In this document: positions 1 to 11,600 of the stretch, one piece after another
Numbering within the stretch: the stretch's first letter is position 1
Layout of the letters: each line of letters opens with the position of its first letter
Source: Symbiodinium natans
Lineage: Eukaryota; Sar; Dinophyceae; Suessiales; Symbiodiniaceae
DNA length: 64,000 nt
Direction of reading: 5' to 3'
NCBI GenBank assembly: GCA_905221605.1
Contig: CAJNDS010002136.1
Span: 134,001 to 198,000 of the forward strand
Notes under the pieces: model-generated
The model's input: the letters and a program-made list of their open reading frames with translations, nothing else
What the model was told of the DNA's origin: nothing
The model's database searches: none
Translations under genes and position numbers: made by a program

Positions 1-300
1 GGGTTAAACCGGGCTTTTGAAATCAACAGCCCGCTGGGCTTAAGATTTGAGGGGCTGGCCCTTAAATCATCAGGCCAGGTCTTCAGGGTTTAGGGTTTAG
101 GGTTTAGGGTTTAGGGTTTAGGGTTTAGGGTTTAGGGTTTAGGGTTTAGGGTTTAGGGTTTAGGCCTTTGAAATCAACAGCCCACTGGGCTTAAGAATTG
201 AGGGGCTGCCCTTTCATTTCAAGAGGCCAGGCCTTTTGAAATCAACAGCCCGCTGGGCTTAAGATTTGAGGGGCTGTGCCCTTAAATCATCAGGCCCTAA
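1..300. repeat. Repeated segment flanking a telomeric array
   Basis: A unit beginning TTTGAAATCAACAGCCC and ending GAGGGGCTG appears at about 15, 166 and 236, with a 10-copy telomeric tract (88-164) between the first two. Confidence 0.8.
88..164 (+). repeat. Interstitial telomeric array
   Basis: About 10 TTTAGGG units. Confidence 0.97.
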
Positions 301-1131
301 AAGCCTTGCCGTTACGACCACATCCCAAGCCCTCGGCTTAAGAATTGAAGCGCTGCACTTGGGGTTTAGGGTTTAGGGTTTAGGGTTTAGGGTTCAATTT
401 CAAGAGGCCGGGCCTTTTGAGCACTTGAAATCCCAAGCCTCCTGGCCTTTGAGAGTTCAAGTGGCCGTTGCCTTTATTTGCCAAGATGGGCAGCCTGGGG
501 GCCGCTAGGTCCAAAAACGCAAAATTACAAACGCTTAGGGTTTAGGGTTTAGGGTTTAGGGTTTAGGTTCCCCCCCCCCCGCCCCCCTCCCCGGGAATAT
601 CATTTAGGAGACCTGGCTGGACACATCCCCAAACAGTCGCGGAGAAATCCTCAGAGGGGCCCAAAATACCCACGCCAGGAGTGCTTAGGTCTTCCAGAAT
701 TTGAAATACTGAGTTCAGGCTTGTGGAGGAACACCAGCTGCTGTAGGGCACATAACGCTGCACTTACAACACTGTGTCTACAGCCTCAAAGTCCTGACAG
801 GATTGGAGTCTCTGGGCTCGGGGAGTGCAACCCATAAGCCAGGTCTCTCTGGCAATACCCTAAACCCTAAACCCTAAACCTTAAACCCAAAACCCTTAAC
901 CCGAAACCCTAAAACCCTAAACCCTGAAGAACCACTGCCCCGAGCACGTTCCAGAATTCTCCAGCAACCTGACCCCAAAACCCTGACATCACTCCAATCT
1001 TTTCAGTCCTGAAGGCGGGGTCGGTTTAGGGTTTAGGGTTTAAGGCCCGAACTGACCCCCCACCCAATGCCTCTCTTTTGGACCGGACCTTGCTGGGCCT
1101 GGCGAGTGGGTGGCAATAAGGCGTATGAAAA

Positions 1132-1230
1132 TGGGATGTTCCCCCTTATACTAACAGGGATTATAGTACCCCCGATTGTAATATATCATAATCCACAGTA
1201 AGGGCTGCTAGTATAAGGAGGAACATCCCA
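1132..1230. mobile_element. MITE-like family A
   Basis: TIRs TGGGATGTTCCCCCTTATAC and its complement. 99 bp. Central GATTATAGTACCCCC is shared by other copies. Confidence 0.88.
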
Positions 1231-1755
1231 ACTTCTAAAGTTTACAGAACGTCTGGATCCTGATCTGTGCGAGCAGCAACCCTGATTCCTAACTTTAACC
1301 CTCAACCCTGAACCCTAAACCCTGGATTCAGGAAGCTGCTTGCTTGCAGCTGGGTGGCTCACTGCCCACCTCGGTTTTTCTGAGCTCACGCCGCTCAGGC
1401 TTGGGTACAGTACAAAGGGTGCGAGTTTGGGTACTCTTGCGGACTCCCAGAAGCGACATCGTGTGCTGCCTAACTAACAGGAAAAGGATTCCTCAACCTG
1501 GAATCGTCTGAGCCCTCAAGCTTGAAGCCCCATCTTCAAGCCAAACTGTGCGTTCCAGAGATAAGGATTCCGGGCCGAGGACGGATCAGTCCCTAATCCC
1601 ATGTTTAGGGAAGAGCGCAGGCAAGACTTGTTGGGTTGGGGCTTGGACCTGTTAAGCTCCACTAATTTCCAGTTCCACACGCCTAAGGGGCAGTGCCTGT
1701 ACGAACATCCATGGACCGACGCCCTCACACTGAGCCCAGATTCAAGTTGTCACAT

Positions 1756-2219
1756 GGTTTAGGGTTTAGGGTTTAGGGTTTAGGGTTTAGGGTTTAGGGT
1801 TTAGGGTTTAGGGTTCAGTTTTGGGGGGTTTCCAAAAATTCGGGGTACCTTCTTGGGGTCCTTGTTAATTATAAGGGGATCCTGCTACTTGGATATCGTA
1901 AGCCCCCATATTCCCCCTTCAACATGCACCCCAAGATCCCAAAACTCAAGCTCCCCCTCAAAAGCGGGTTTAGGGTTTAGGGTTTAGGGTTTAGGGTTTA
2001 GGGTTTAGGGTTTAGGGTTGTGACCCGAACTCCTACATGACGTAGGATCCGAGCCGGAGTCCAAGATGTATAGGGTTTAGGGTTTAGGGTTTAGGGTTTA
2101 GGGTTTAGGGTTGTGACCCGAACTCCTACATGACGTACGATCCGAGCCGGAGTCCAAGATGTATAGGGTTTAGGGTTTAGGGTTTAGGGTTTAGGGTTTA
2201 GGGTTTAGGGTTTAGGGTT
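1756..2219 (+). repeat. Cluster of telomeric arrays with a duplicated segment
   Basis: Arrays at 1756-1815, 1967-2018, 2071-2110 and 2164-2219. The unique segment 2019-2070 is repeated at 2111-2163 with one substitution, the array 2071-2110 lying between the copies. A family H element (1823-1908) lies between the first two arrays. Confidence 0.95.
1823..1908. mobile_element. MITE-like family H
   Basis: GGGGGGTTTCC ... GTAAGCCCCC with GGGGTACCTTCTTGGGGTCC; its left end touches a telomeric tract. Confidence 0.8.
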
Positions 2220-2233
2220 GCCCAAAAGCTCAG

Positions 2234-2360
2234 TCATGTTGCAAACTTTGGCGAGCAGTTCAGCTGCACTTGCAGGGCTTGGCAAAGCCTGGACAAGTCA
2301 AACATGGAGCGTCGAAGCCTCAACCCAAGAGCCTTTTTCATGACGGCTTGACGGATCCAC
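2234..2360 (-). CDS. Unidentified terminal exon
   Basis: Acceptor CTTGACAG, 41 codons then TGA. Contains WIRQAVMKKALGLRLRRSMF; basic amphipathic helix. Family unknown. Confidence 0.4.
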
Positions 2361-2453
2361 CTGTCAAGCTAGAGGGTTTAGGGTCTAGAGTTTAGGGTTT
2401 AGGGTTAGCCTACGCTCATCCCAGCAAGCAAGTCACAAAACTGAACGCTGAGC

Positions 2454-2562
2454 CTCAAGGACAAAGAGCTCTGCTTGAAGGCTCTTGGTTTTCTGGGCAA
2501 GGGGCTCTAAGAGAGAACCCCGTTTGCTAGCACATGCCCATGTCATGAACACTTGCATGACC
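2454..2562 (-). CDS. Unidentified exon, helical
   Basis: 109 bp, acceptor GTCAAG, GC donor (GAG|GC). Contains SLLEPLAQKTKSLQAELFVL, heptad-like and probably helical. Family unknown. Confidence 0.42.
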
Positions 2563-3139
2563 CTTGACAGCAGCCCCTCAACTCGAAATCCTAAACCGTA
2601 AACCCGAGACGTTTCATGGGGCTGCTGAAGCCAGCACCACAGTCCATCTGCCGAAGTCGATATCCGAGTTTTGGCGTTCAGGGTTCCAGATAGGCTTGGA
2701 ATGTGTTCCGGTTGGTCTAAGACCAAGGGGCGACAAGATGTATAGGACTTACAACCCTAAGGTACGGTTTTGGACTGTCGGTGAAAGGTTTAGAAGTGCC
2801 TTAACGCTTCTTGTCCAGCCCTCATGCAATTTCCGCAACTTCATCACTGCCTCAGTCAATCATAAAAACTCTCGCTGCCTCGAAAACCTTGCTCGGGGGT
2901 CCTGTCTAACTACGATCGAGTTCATGGTTGGGGCAGCATTGAAAATTAAAATCTCTATTCCTTATTGAGTTTAAGTACCCTTAAGAATCTAAAATCTTAC
3001 CACACTATGACAAAGAGAAACCTGAGTGTGTACATCAGGGCTCCGGGATCTGTCTACATGCTTCTCAAGGTTGCTGTCGGTTGAGGAACCCAGCACTCCC
3101 CAACCAAGACCTGAGCCCGCAAGGCTACGACAAACCCTC

Positions 3140-3240
3140 GCCTATATACATATATATATATATAATATGATATATGTATATATATATATAGATATATTAT
3201 TATATTGTATTCTATATATACATATATATATATATATACT
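3140..3240. repeat. (TA)n-rich tract
   Basis: Repeated TATATACATATATA; near-palindromic. Confidence 0.9.
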
Positions 3241-3251
3241 GCGCGCCTGTC

Positions 3252-3305
3252 TTTGAGGCTCTGCGCCGCTGTAGCCAAGCGGGCGCTACGTGCCCCTGGC
3301 AGGGC
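3252..3305 (-). CDS. Unidentified exon
   Basis: 54 bp, phase 0/0, acceptor CCGTCAG, possible GA donor (AAA|GA). Reads ALPGARSARLATAAQSLK. Lies beside a (TA)n tract. Confidence 0.35.
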
Positions 3306-3463
3306 CTGACGGCGGTTGCGGGGTTTATCCAATCTCTCCAAATCTCTTGCTTCTCGCATGAACCCGCAGCCTTCGAGGTCAAACCGCGATTCGAGAAGCT
3401 CTAACCGCTGGAGATCTGAGAGAATCGAGGTCCGAAAGAAGTGAGATTCATGAATACTTCAAC

Positions 3464-3569
3464 CTACCCCAGAAACAGCTCTTGCGCGATTTTCCGCATG
3501 CGCTTCACCGTGTGCATGCTGAAGCCCCAAGCCCGACATTCGCCGAAGTCTTGAAAGCCGAACATGTGC
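3464..3569 (-). CDS. Unidentified terminal exon
   Basis: Acceptor GTTACAG, 34 codons then TAG. Contains HMFGFQDFGECRAWGF and a basic-helical tail (KRMRKIAQELFLG). No family recognised. Confidence 0.45.
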
Positions 3570-4738
3570 CTGTAACAGCGACAAGGTTGCAGTTTTAGGG
3601 TTTTGGGCTTCGGGTCTGTGTTGATTGCAAGTGTTTGGGAGTTAGACAGATAGGTCAAGAGCCTGGGCTCTGCATCCGGAACGCCACGAAAGCTGGACTA
3701 GACTAAGTTAAGAAAAGGCAGGCGTCTGCATTTAAGTCCTGCTTGCTAACCTCCAGCGAACTGTTGGCATACTGTTTCCCATCCCACTCGGCATTTCTTG
3801 CCGAGCTGCCTAGTTCACAGAGTTGTTTAAGAGACATATCCGTAAACTTACACGCCACAAACGATGATTCGTGACTATTTCCTCTGGTATTTCAGCCTTA
3901 CCCCCTAAGCCACGGCAGCAGTCTCACCGCAGCGACACCGCATGGGTGAAGAGGTAAGAGTGGTGGAGAGGTTTACTGGGGCTTACAGTTAGAGCTTAGC
4001 AAAAAAGAACTGGCAAAAGATGAGCTCGAATGCATGGGCAAGCGTCATAAGAGTTCAGAAGGTCCGTTGGGAGACTTTCTGCATCATGCTTGAATGAGTA
4101 GTAAAAACTGAACAAGCCACAAACCTCCAGTGCCTGCGCAACCATGTTGGACAGCGCGGATGTTTCGCGCCAGACGGCATCTGAGTTTGTGAGCTGAGAC
4201 CAGGGGAATGCCAAGAGCCGATCGCCCCCTTAATTACACCGTTCTGCAGACCTGGTGCAGCGGCCAAGTTGCTAAGTTACTACTGCACGGCCGACAACCG
4301 ATGAACCCGGATCTAGATCTGCAGGCCTCACTGAGCCGCGCGCCCTTCTTGAGGTGGTGATCAAAGTATTTGTATGGATTGTTCTGCACAAGCGTGTCAT
4401 GATGATTCGTAGGCCACGGGCATGTGTATGCTCGACGTATTGAAGCACTAGTTGTGTAGGGCAGCAGGTAGGCGTCTTCGACATGGGACATCCTTCTTGC
4501 TTCGCATGGCGTAGACATGTCTCTTCCAGAAGTTCAGTTGTGTTCACAATATTCGTCGTCGAAGGAGGGTCCAGATCTTGAGACATGTGGCATCTCGAGT
4601 GAATAGGCCTGATTGAGATGAATGCAACGACGCATTTTGGGGGATTGAGGGCTTGGGTGACCAGGATAGCACGGCAAGATGCTGCAAGCAAGCGGCGGAT
4701 CTGAATGCCGCGTCGCGGAAAGCGATGAAAGAGGATAC

Positions 4739-4884
4739 CTCGAGTTGAATCGGGGCGACGCCCTTGTGTTTCATCTTTACGTTTGGGATGAGTTCATGTG
4801 AGTTTGAAAGGGGCTCGATGGCCAAGCAATTGATTTTGAAGGCGTTCCGCACGGAATGTTCTTGCGACGACCACAAGACTTGAC
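4739..4884 (-). CDS. Unidentified exon
   Basis: 146 bp, acceptor ATTCTAG, donor GAG|GTATCC. Open frame containing SVRNAFKINCLAIEP and KHKGVAPIQLE. No family recognised; may belong to the end of the kinase gene or to the next gene. Confidence 0.45.
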
Positions 4885-5222
4885 CTAGAATTGAGCTCCC
4901 CACCCCGCACCCTGGACCCCCGAACAGTCACACGACTTTATCGAGGAGGCCCCTCCTGAAGCGGGTCCAACATTACAGTTAATTAAGGCCTTTAGGGTTT
5001 AGGGTTTAGGGTTTCGGGTTTAGGGTTTAGGGGACCGAAGTTGAGATATTACGACATTCTGGTATGAAAGCTTTTTGTGGTCTCCCACGCAACGCATAAC
5101 ATCGTCAACCCTCGGAACACAGGGTCCTTGCAAAGACCCCAGGCCCTAACAGCTGAATCTCACATCCGAAGCTGAGGCTTTGATTTCCATGTTCCCCTCT
5201 TTGACCTAAACCCTAAACCCTG

Positions 5223-5333
5223 ACCCTAAGGGTCCATGTACCTAATTATTATATACTTGGGCCCCGAAGTCTTTCTATATCATGTACTTTAAAGCCCAAG
5301 TATTCCCTATTTAGGTACATGGACCCTTAGGGT
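5223..5333. mobile_element. MITE-like family D
   Basis: TIR ACCCTAAGGGTCCATGTACC; 111 bp. Nearly identical to 6791-6901. Confidence 0.92.
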
Positions 5334-5378
5334 GAGCCCTAAGCCCTAAACCTCTCTGAACCCCTTGATCACAACTAA

Positions 5379-5512
5379 ACCCTAAACCCTAAACCCTAAA
5401 CCCTAAACCCTAAACCCTAAACCCTAAACCCAAAACCCAAAACCCAAAACCCAAAACCCAAAACCCTAAACCCTAAACCCTAACTAAACCCTAAACCCTA
5501 AACCCTACAGTT
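5379..5512 (-). repeat. Telomeric array with CCAAAAC variant block
   Basis: CCCTAAA units interrupted by a run of CCAAAAC units (about 5428-5463). Confidence 0.95.
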
Positions 5513-5617
5513 GCGGGGCAAGCGACGAAGCCTCTCGGCCACAACTGGATCCTTTCCATTGATTGGTTCAAGATTCAACGATAGGACAGGAGCTCAAACC
5601 TTCCGATTTCTGATACG

Positions 5618-5725
5618 ACTATTTGCTTCTAAGAACCCCCTTAAAGAATCAGAAAGATTCTTCCTTATAAGGGCAATATAGGGATTATGTGTTTTTGTTT
5701 TGGGGGGGGCCTTAAGCAAATAGTA
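5618..5725. mobile_element. MITE-like family B
   Basis: TIRs (CT)ACTATTTGCTT...GAACCCCC and complement; core CTTATAAGGGCAATATAGGG. Confidence 0.87.
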
Positions 5726-5879
5726 GAATATTCCTAGCGCTTCGCGTATCGCGCACAAGTGATCTGCAAAGACCGAGCGCAACATCTGGCAGTGGGTAAT
5801 TAGAATAGTCTCGGATTCTGTTTCCCCGCCCTTGGCCCCATCACATGGCCTTTCCAGCAAAGGCCCTCCAGGCTGTAAT

Positions 5880-5980
5880 ATAGGGGCCTTAACAATTAGA
5901 ACAGGGTTTTGGGGGTTATTATAGTATATCTATAAAGGGACCATAAGAGAATACTTTAAGTAATTCTTCCGACCCCTATA
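5880..5980. mobile_element. MITE-like family E
   Basis: TAGGGGCCTTAACAATTAGA ... TTCCGACCCCTA, core GGTTATTATAGTATA. Confidence 0.87.
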
Positions 5981-6007
5981 GTAGCATCTCAACCGCTCCT
6001 TAACCAA

Positions 6008-6603
6008 TAAACCCTAAACCCTAAACCCTAAACCCTAACCCTAAACCCTAAACCCCTCCCCCTCCCCGCCCCCCCCTGGGGCCTCGAGATCGAGGGAGCA
6101 GGCCACGAAGCGCCTAAAATCGACCACCTTGTCCTGGAAGCCCTGCGCCGGCGCTTCGCGCAGCAGAGTTCGGGGTTTGGGGGTCCCAGAGCTGCTCTGC
6201 GAAATTTCGGGTCTGGGGTTTAGGGTTTAGGGTTTAGGGTTTAGGGTTTAGGGTTTAGGGTTTAGGGTTTAGGGTTTAGGGTTTAGGAGAGCTGCTGCGA
6301 CGTTTCGGGTCCGGGGTGTGGCATTTGGGGATCGAGGGCCGAAGGTGTTGCATGTTTCGAAGGGCTCGGGCTCGGGGCTTATAGGGTTAGGGTTTAGGGT
6401 TTAGGGTTTAGGGTTTAGGGTTTAGGGTTTAGGGTGTATGGGCGCAGGGTCAGAAGAGTCATCAAGGGCTTGCTCGGAGCTTTCCGTGCTTGCTCACTGG
6501 AAACCCTAAACCCTACATCCTAGATCCTAACCCCTAAACCCTAATCCCTAATCCCTAAACCCTAAACCCTAAACCCTAAACCCTAAACCCTAGCCCTAAA
6601 CCC
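6008..6603. repeat. Telomeric arrays inside a kinase-gene intron
   Basis: CCCTAAA at 6008-6055 and 6501-6603; TTTAGGG at 6211-6286 and 6381-6436. Orientation switches within 600 bp. Confidence 0.95.
6083..6142 (-). CDS. EF-hand 2-like, loop end and exiting helix
   Basis: 60 bp, phase 0/0, acceptor GCGCAG, GC donor (GAG|GC). Reads GFQDKVVDFRRFVACSLDLE. VVDFRRFV fits the end of an EF-hand (IdFxEF), but loop positions 1, 3 and 12 lack acids, so Ca2+ binding is unlikely here. Confidence 0.6.
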
Positions 6604-8659
6604 TTGAAGAACGCAAGCATCAAGCCAGCGCCTTGCTCATCCAAGCCATAACTTGAGTGAGCTCCTTAGCAGAGCGAAGTACCTAAACCCTAAACCCTAA
6701 ACCCTAAACCCTAAACCCTAAACCCTAAACCCTAAACCCTAAACCCTAAACCCTAAACCCTAAACCCTAAACCCTAAACCCTAAACCCTGACCCTAAGGG
6801 TCCATGTACCGAATTATTATACACTTGGGCCCCGAAGTCTTTCTATATCATGTACTTTAAAGCCCAAGTATTCCCTATTTAGGTACATGGACCCTTAGGG
6901 TTACTCCTTACTTCACTGTCACAGACATGTTGGGCTCATGGTCGCGGACGGATGATTGTAAGAGTTGGGCGAGTAGGAATTGGCGAAAACGCGAATTGCA
7001 CACTGATCCACGGAAAGCCCTGAACCCTGAACCCCCACGTCCGGAGAACTTAAACCCTAGCCCTCCGCCCCTCTCGCCGCCGCCCCCCCCCCCCCCACCC
7101 CCAACAAAAGGGTTTAGGGTTTAGGGTTAAGGGTTTAGGGTTTAGGGTTTAGGGTTTACGGTTTAGGGTTTAGGAAAAAGATGGGTAGCCCAAAGTGCCT
7201 GCAAAACCTTTCAAAGCGTGACGAGATCCAGGTTTCAGGATTTGCCGAGTATGAACCCTCAAGGTCAAGCTGCCCTGAACCCCGTCAGGGGCTTTGAACC
7301 CTAAACCCTAAACCCTAAACCCTAAACCCTAAACCCTAAACCCTAAACCCAGGGTTCAGGGGGGAGCATAGGGCTCAGGGCTTCGGAGAGCAGGAGTGGT
7401 CATCGAATATTCCCTTTCAGCAGCTGAGGCAGCGGCCCGATGGGTCCAGGTCGGCACTGCTTGGCGCAGCCCTGCCTGCAGGTCTTCCAGAGTCACCTCC
7501 GCGTTCAGGGTTTAGGGTTTAGGGTTTAGGGTTTAGGGTTTAGGGTTTAGGGTTTACGGTTTAGGGTTTAGGGTGAGTCGTGATCTGGCGCAAACTTCGG
7601 GATTGTAGGCTTGGAAGAGGTCATGCGGGATTTGATTGCTGAGCCATATGGTGCTGAACCTCGTTCGTCCAACGAAAGCCCCAAAAACAACATGTTCGGA
7701 AAACGTGCAAACAACCTGTCGCACGCATTTTTCGACTCGAAAGACTTTTGCACCGGGGTTTGACAAGTAAACGAGACCCGTCAGCCGTTGTAAGGCTGAC
7801 TCCCCAACCCTAAACCCTAAACCCTAAACCCTAAACCCGAAACCCTCTTCCTGGGCCTCACCATGGCCATTGACATCGAGGGTGCAAAATGACTCCAGCA
7901 AGTCCCTCTCCTGGTGTCCAAACAGGTCGAAGCAAGGAAGACGAGGTGTTCACTTTGCAGGTGCACGGGCTTAGGGTTTAGGGTTTGGGCTTTGGGGTTT
8001 GGGGTTTAGGGTTTAGGGTTTAGGGTTAGGGAAGGCAAGGGAAGGCAATCGCAACGCAACGAGATTCTGCAAGGCCAGCACATTCGGGCTACGTAAGGCT
8101 CAGAGACCCTCGATCCACCTAAACGTCTGCTTTCAGTGCCTTGCAACCCAGCTCTAGCCATCCTGAACCCTAAACCCTAAACCCTAAACCCTAAACCCGA
8201 AACCCTAAACCCTAAACCCCGAAGATCGGGTTCTCGGGTTTGGGAAGGAGGGCGTTGGGCCAACTAGAGCTTGAAGGTTCTGGAAGTCTGCGTTTTTTTT
8301 AGCCAGCAGGGGGACATTGAAAGCTCGAAGACCACAAAGCTGTCGAAGATCTATGTATCCGACAATCGTGTCTGAAGCCCGCCCGGTAACTTCCTCAAGC
8401 ACTATAAGCCCCGAAAACTGCGGTGCGAAGACCCATACTACAAAAAGAACTCGATCAGAAGAGACATGCGCTAAACCCTCAAGCCAAGAGCCTACCTGCC
8501 ACAATAGCTCGAAAAATGGAAGTTCAGGTGTGGAGCCAGGAAAAGGTCTCTCAGCCTTTCAGGCCGGCATTTCTACTCTAGGTGGCCCAGTAACCTAGGA
8601 TATAAACAGGGTGCCATTTTTTGCTTCTAGGGGGGACCCTAAACCCTAAACCCTAAACC

Positions 8660-8691
<32 letters not shown>

Positions 8692-11600
8692 ACCCTAAAC
8701 CCTAAACCCTAAACCCACCCCCCCCCCCCCCCCCAAAGAGGGAATAAGGTACTACTGGGCATCCTAGGACTCCCATCCAGCTTCAGGGATCAAGTATGCA
8801 GGCTAATTCATGGGTCACAGGTTTGGCTAATCTCCGGAGTCGCGGTTTATGGTTTATGGTTTAGGGTTTGCAGGGTGTTTGCATACATGCCTTGAGCAGA
8901 GGCCGAACCTCGAATGAATCTGACACGGAAGCCATCAAAACCACAATAGAGCAGACTAATATCGGGGTCGGAATAATTACTAGTAGTATTCCCTCATGGT
9001 CCCATTAAAAATATACTATAGTAACCCCCAAAACCCTATTAAAATTATTCAGGCCCCTATGTTACATGAAGCTTCTTTGCAGTTGAGACCCAGGACGACT
9101 TGCCTGATTATAAACGTTCCACTACCAAATCTCAGGCCCTAGGCTAAACCCCCCCCAAATGAGCGCGAAGTTCCATGAAACCCACATGCCAAACCGACCC
9201 CAAACCCTAAACCATCCACATGGGCATTTCCCAGACTAGGGGCACCCCTTTTATAGTCAAACTAGAGTAGAATCCCCTTAAAGAGACGCCCAAAAGGGGT
9301 GCCCCTATTTTCGGAAGCCCCCCATATGTTGAAAGACAATCGGCCTCTCTTGCGAGGGAGCTGTGCCGAGCCAGAACCTCCTTAGGCACAAGCCGGGAGG
9401 AAACTTGGGCTGACAGATAGGGCTTTCTGTTTCGGGTTCAGGTGCATAGGGGTTAGGGTTTAGGGCTTAGGGTTTAGAGTTCGGGTTTGCAAAGTTTACA
9501 GCCTACCGCATTGGGTTATATAAGTAGAAGCTCCTTTGGTGTTCAGGGATTAGGGCCATAGCTGTGCGAGTCAGCGTCAAGGGCAGCAGATTCCTGGACC
9601 CTTTGGTAATGCCGAAACATCCCGGGGTGTCATACAGAACGCCAAGTTGAACGTGTTTAACCCTAAACCCTAAACCCTAAGCCCTAAACCCTAAACCCTA
9701 AACTGAAAACCCTAAACCCAAAACTTTAACTCGTCATGGTTGGGTGCCTTGAGGCCTTGAGCTTAGCCCAGAACAGCAACCACTGCAGCCGTAAGGCCAA
9801 GGTGGTGAAAAGCATCTTCCGACCAGAGCTGCGGGCATTCCTTGCCGAAAAGGACTTGTCAGGAGCCCCTTTTGAAGCCAGGCAGCACTAAACCTTGAAC
9901 ATTGTTTCTTAGCTGGTGCTGGCTGGAAAGCTGACGCGAGCCCCAAAGTCGTTGCGAAGCGTGCATGCGAGTAGAACCGACTCAAGCAAACCTGGCGCAT
10001 GCCACAAGCCACAAGCCACAAGCCACAAGCCACAAGCAACAGACAACAGGCAAGAGCAGCAACAACAGCAAGAACAGCAACAGCAGCAACAGCAGCACTC
10101 ACAACAATCATCATCACCACGAGGAAGCAATGTTTCCTGAACTCGGAAATGTACACGTCCAGTGCGCTCAGATTCCTTGGCCCCATATAATAATCAGCGC
10201 CCCTGTTTGGGTTTGGTTACTTTATACGGGAACCCAGAACCACAAAACAGGGCAACTGGTCCGGGTGGGCTACCGAGGCTTAACGTTATACTTCGTCCGA
10301 GAAGGCAACTCGTGCAAGCCATGCGTCTTCAGCATCACCTTAGCCGTGCAAAGCAAACTACTATTTGCTTAAGAACCCGCCATAAATTAATTATAGAATA
10401 ATACCTATTTTGCTCTTAAAAGGAAGAACTTTCTTCATTTTTTGGAGGTTCTCAAAGGAGAGCATAAGAAAGAGTGTCTTCCCGGAATGCTCTTGATGCC
10501 CAACATCTACTCTCAAACATCTTGCGCTACTTCTTGGGTCTGAACAGGCCTGAACCATCAAATGTATTAAGCCGCTGGTGTTTCAACCCTCAGCTCTACA
10601 GCCGTAGACCGTCTCCTCACAGATCTTCAACCACTGGATGCCCTACAGATATATCAACTTGATGAGGCTTGGCAACTGGGGACCAATGGTCAATTGAGCT
10701 GAAGGTTCAGGTGTGCGCTTCGGGGCTTGAGAGCTACTGGGTTTCGGGGATGAGGGTCATCCAATTCCCCCATAATTCCCAACTCACCCACGAACCGCAA
10801 GCATCCTTGGTAGCGTAGTAACCATATTGTCATAAGGGTTGGTTACTTTGCAGGGAAACCAGGACCCCAAAAAAATGACGGGGCTACCAAGCATCCCGCA
10901 CCGCAAACCTCAGAGAGCTCAGGGTGTGGCCTCGGAACGTGATGGCTGAAGCGACATCGTCTGCCTGATCAGCAAGAGAGTTTAGGGTTTAGGGTTTAGG
11001 GTTTAGGGTTTAGGGTTTAGGGTTTAGGGTTTAGGGTTTAGGGTTTCTACCCACTCGTGTCTTCAGGGTTGATACCTTTTCAGACGTCGAGTATGGCTCC
11101 ATAGCCTGGCAGGGCTAGGGTGAGCACCCATGCGTGCTGCCAAGTAAAAGCTGCCACGATAGCCAAGCTAGCCTGTGCACTCTCCACGAAAAAAAGGCTC
11201 CAGACTCATGCTGTGCGTTCGTGTCACCCTCCTCAACCCAAACTCTAGACCCCCTAAATCCTTACTGTACAGAGCCCTCAAGCCGTGAACCCCTAGACCC
11301 GCACTCATCAAAACGAAGCTTCGATCTGATTCCAGCAGGCCTTGCCGGAGCTGCGAGCCACGGCGATGCCAGGGCAGCGTCCGCCGTAATCCTGCAGGAT
11401 CTCCGGATCTGTAGCAGGCGTAGCTTGTGGCTTTGAGATTTGAGGGTTAGGGATTGGGATGTTGCCCCCTACACTAGCAATCCTTAAAAGGATGATGAAC
11501 AGGCGTACTCGAATCCCTACTATAGGGGCTGTCGGTATAAGGGGGAACACCCAAGTTAGGGGCTTATAAGGTTTGAGAGCTGCGGTTTGAATCTCAAGGT

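Larger units (their letters stand above)
7108..8218. repeat. Telomeric arrays between EF-hand exons
   Basis: TTTAGGG at 7108-7172, 7505-7574 and 7971-8029; CCCTAAA at 7296-7350, 7804-7846 and 8164-8218. Confidence 0.94.

Noticed and set aside
2564-2968. 134-codon plus-strand ORF
   Set aside because: Opposite to all supported genes, no domain, and overlaps a minus-strand exon end.
4272-4691. 139-codon minus-strand ORF
   Set aside because: Other frames on the same strand look equally plausible, and it overlaps the intron after the better-supported exon at 4739-4884.
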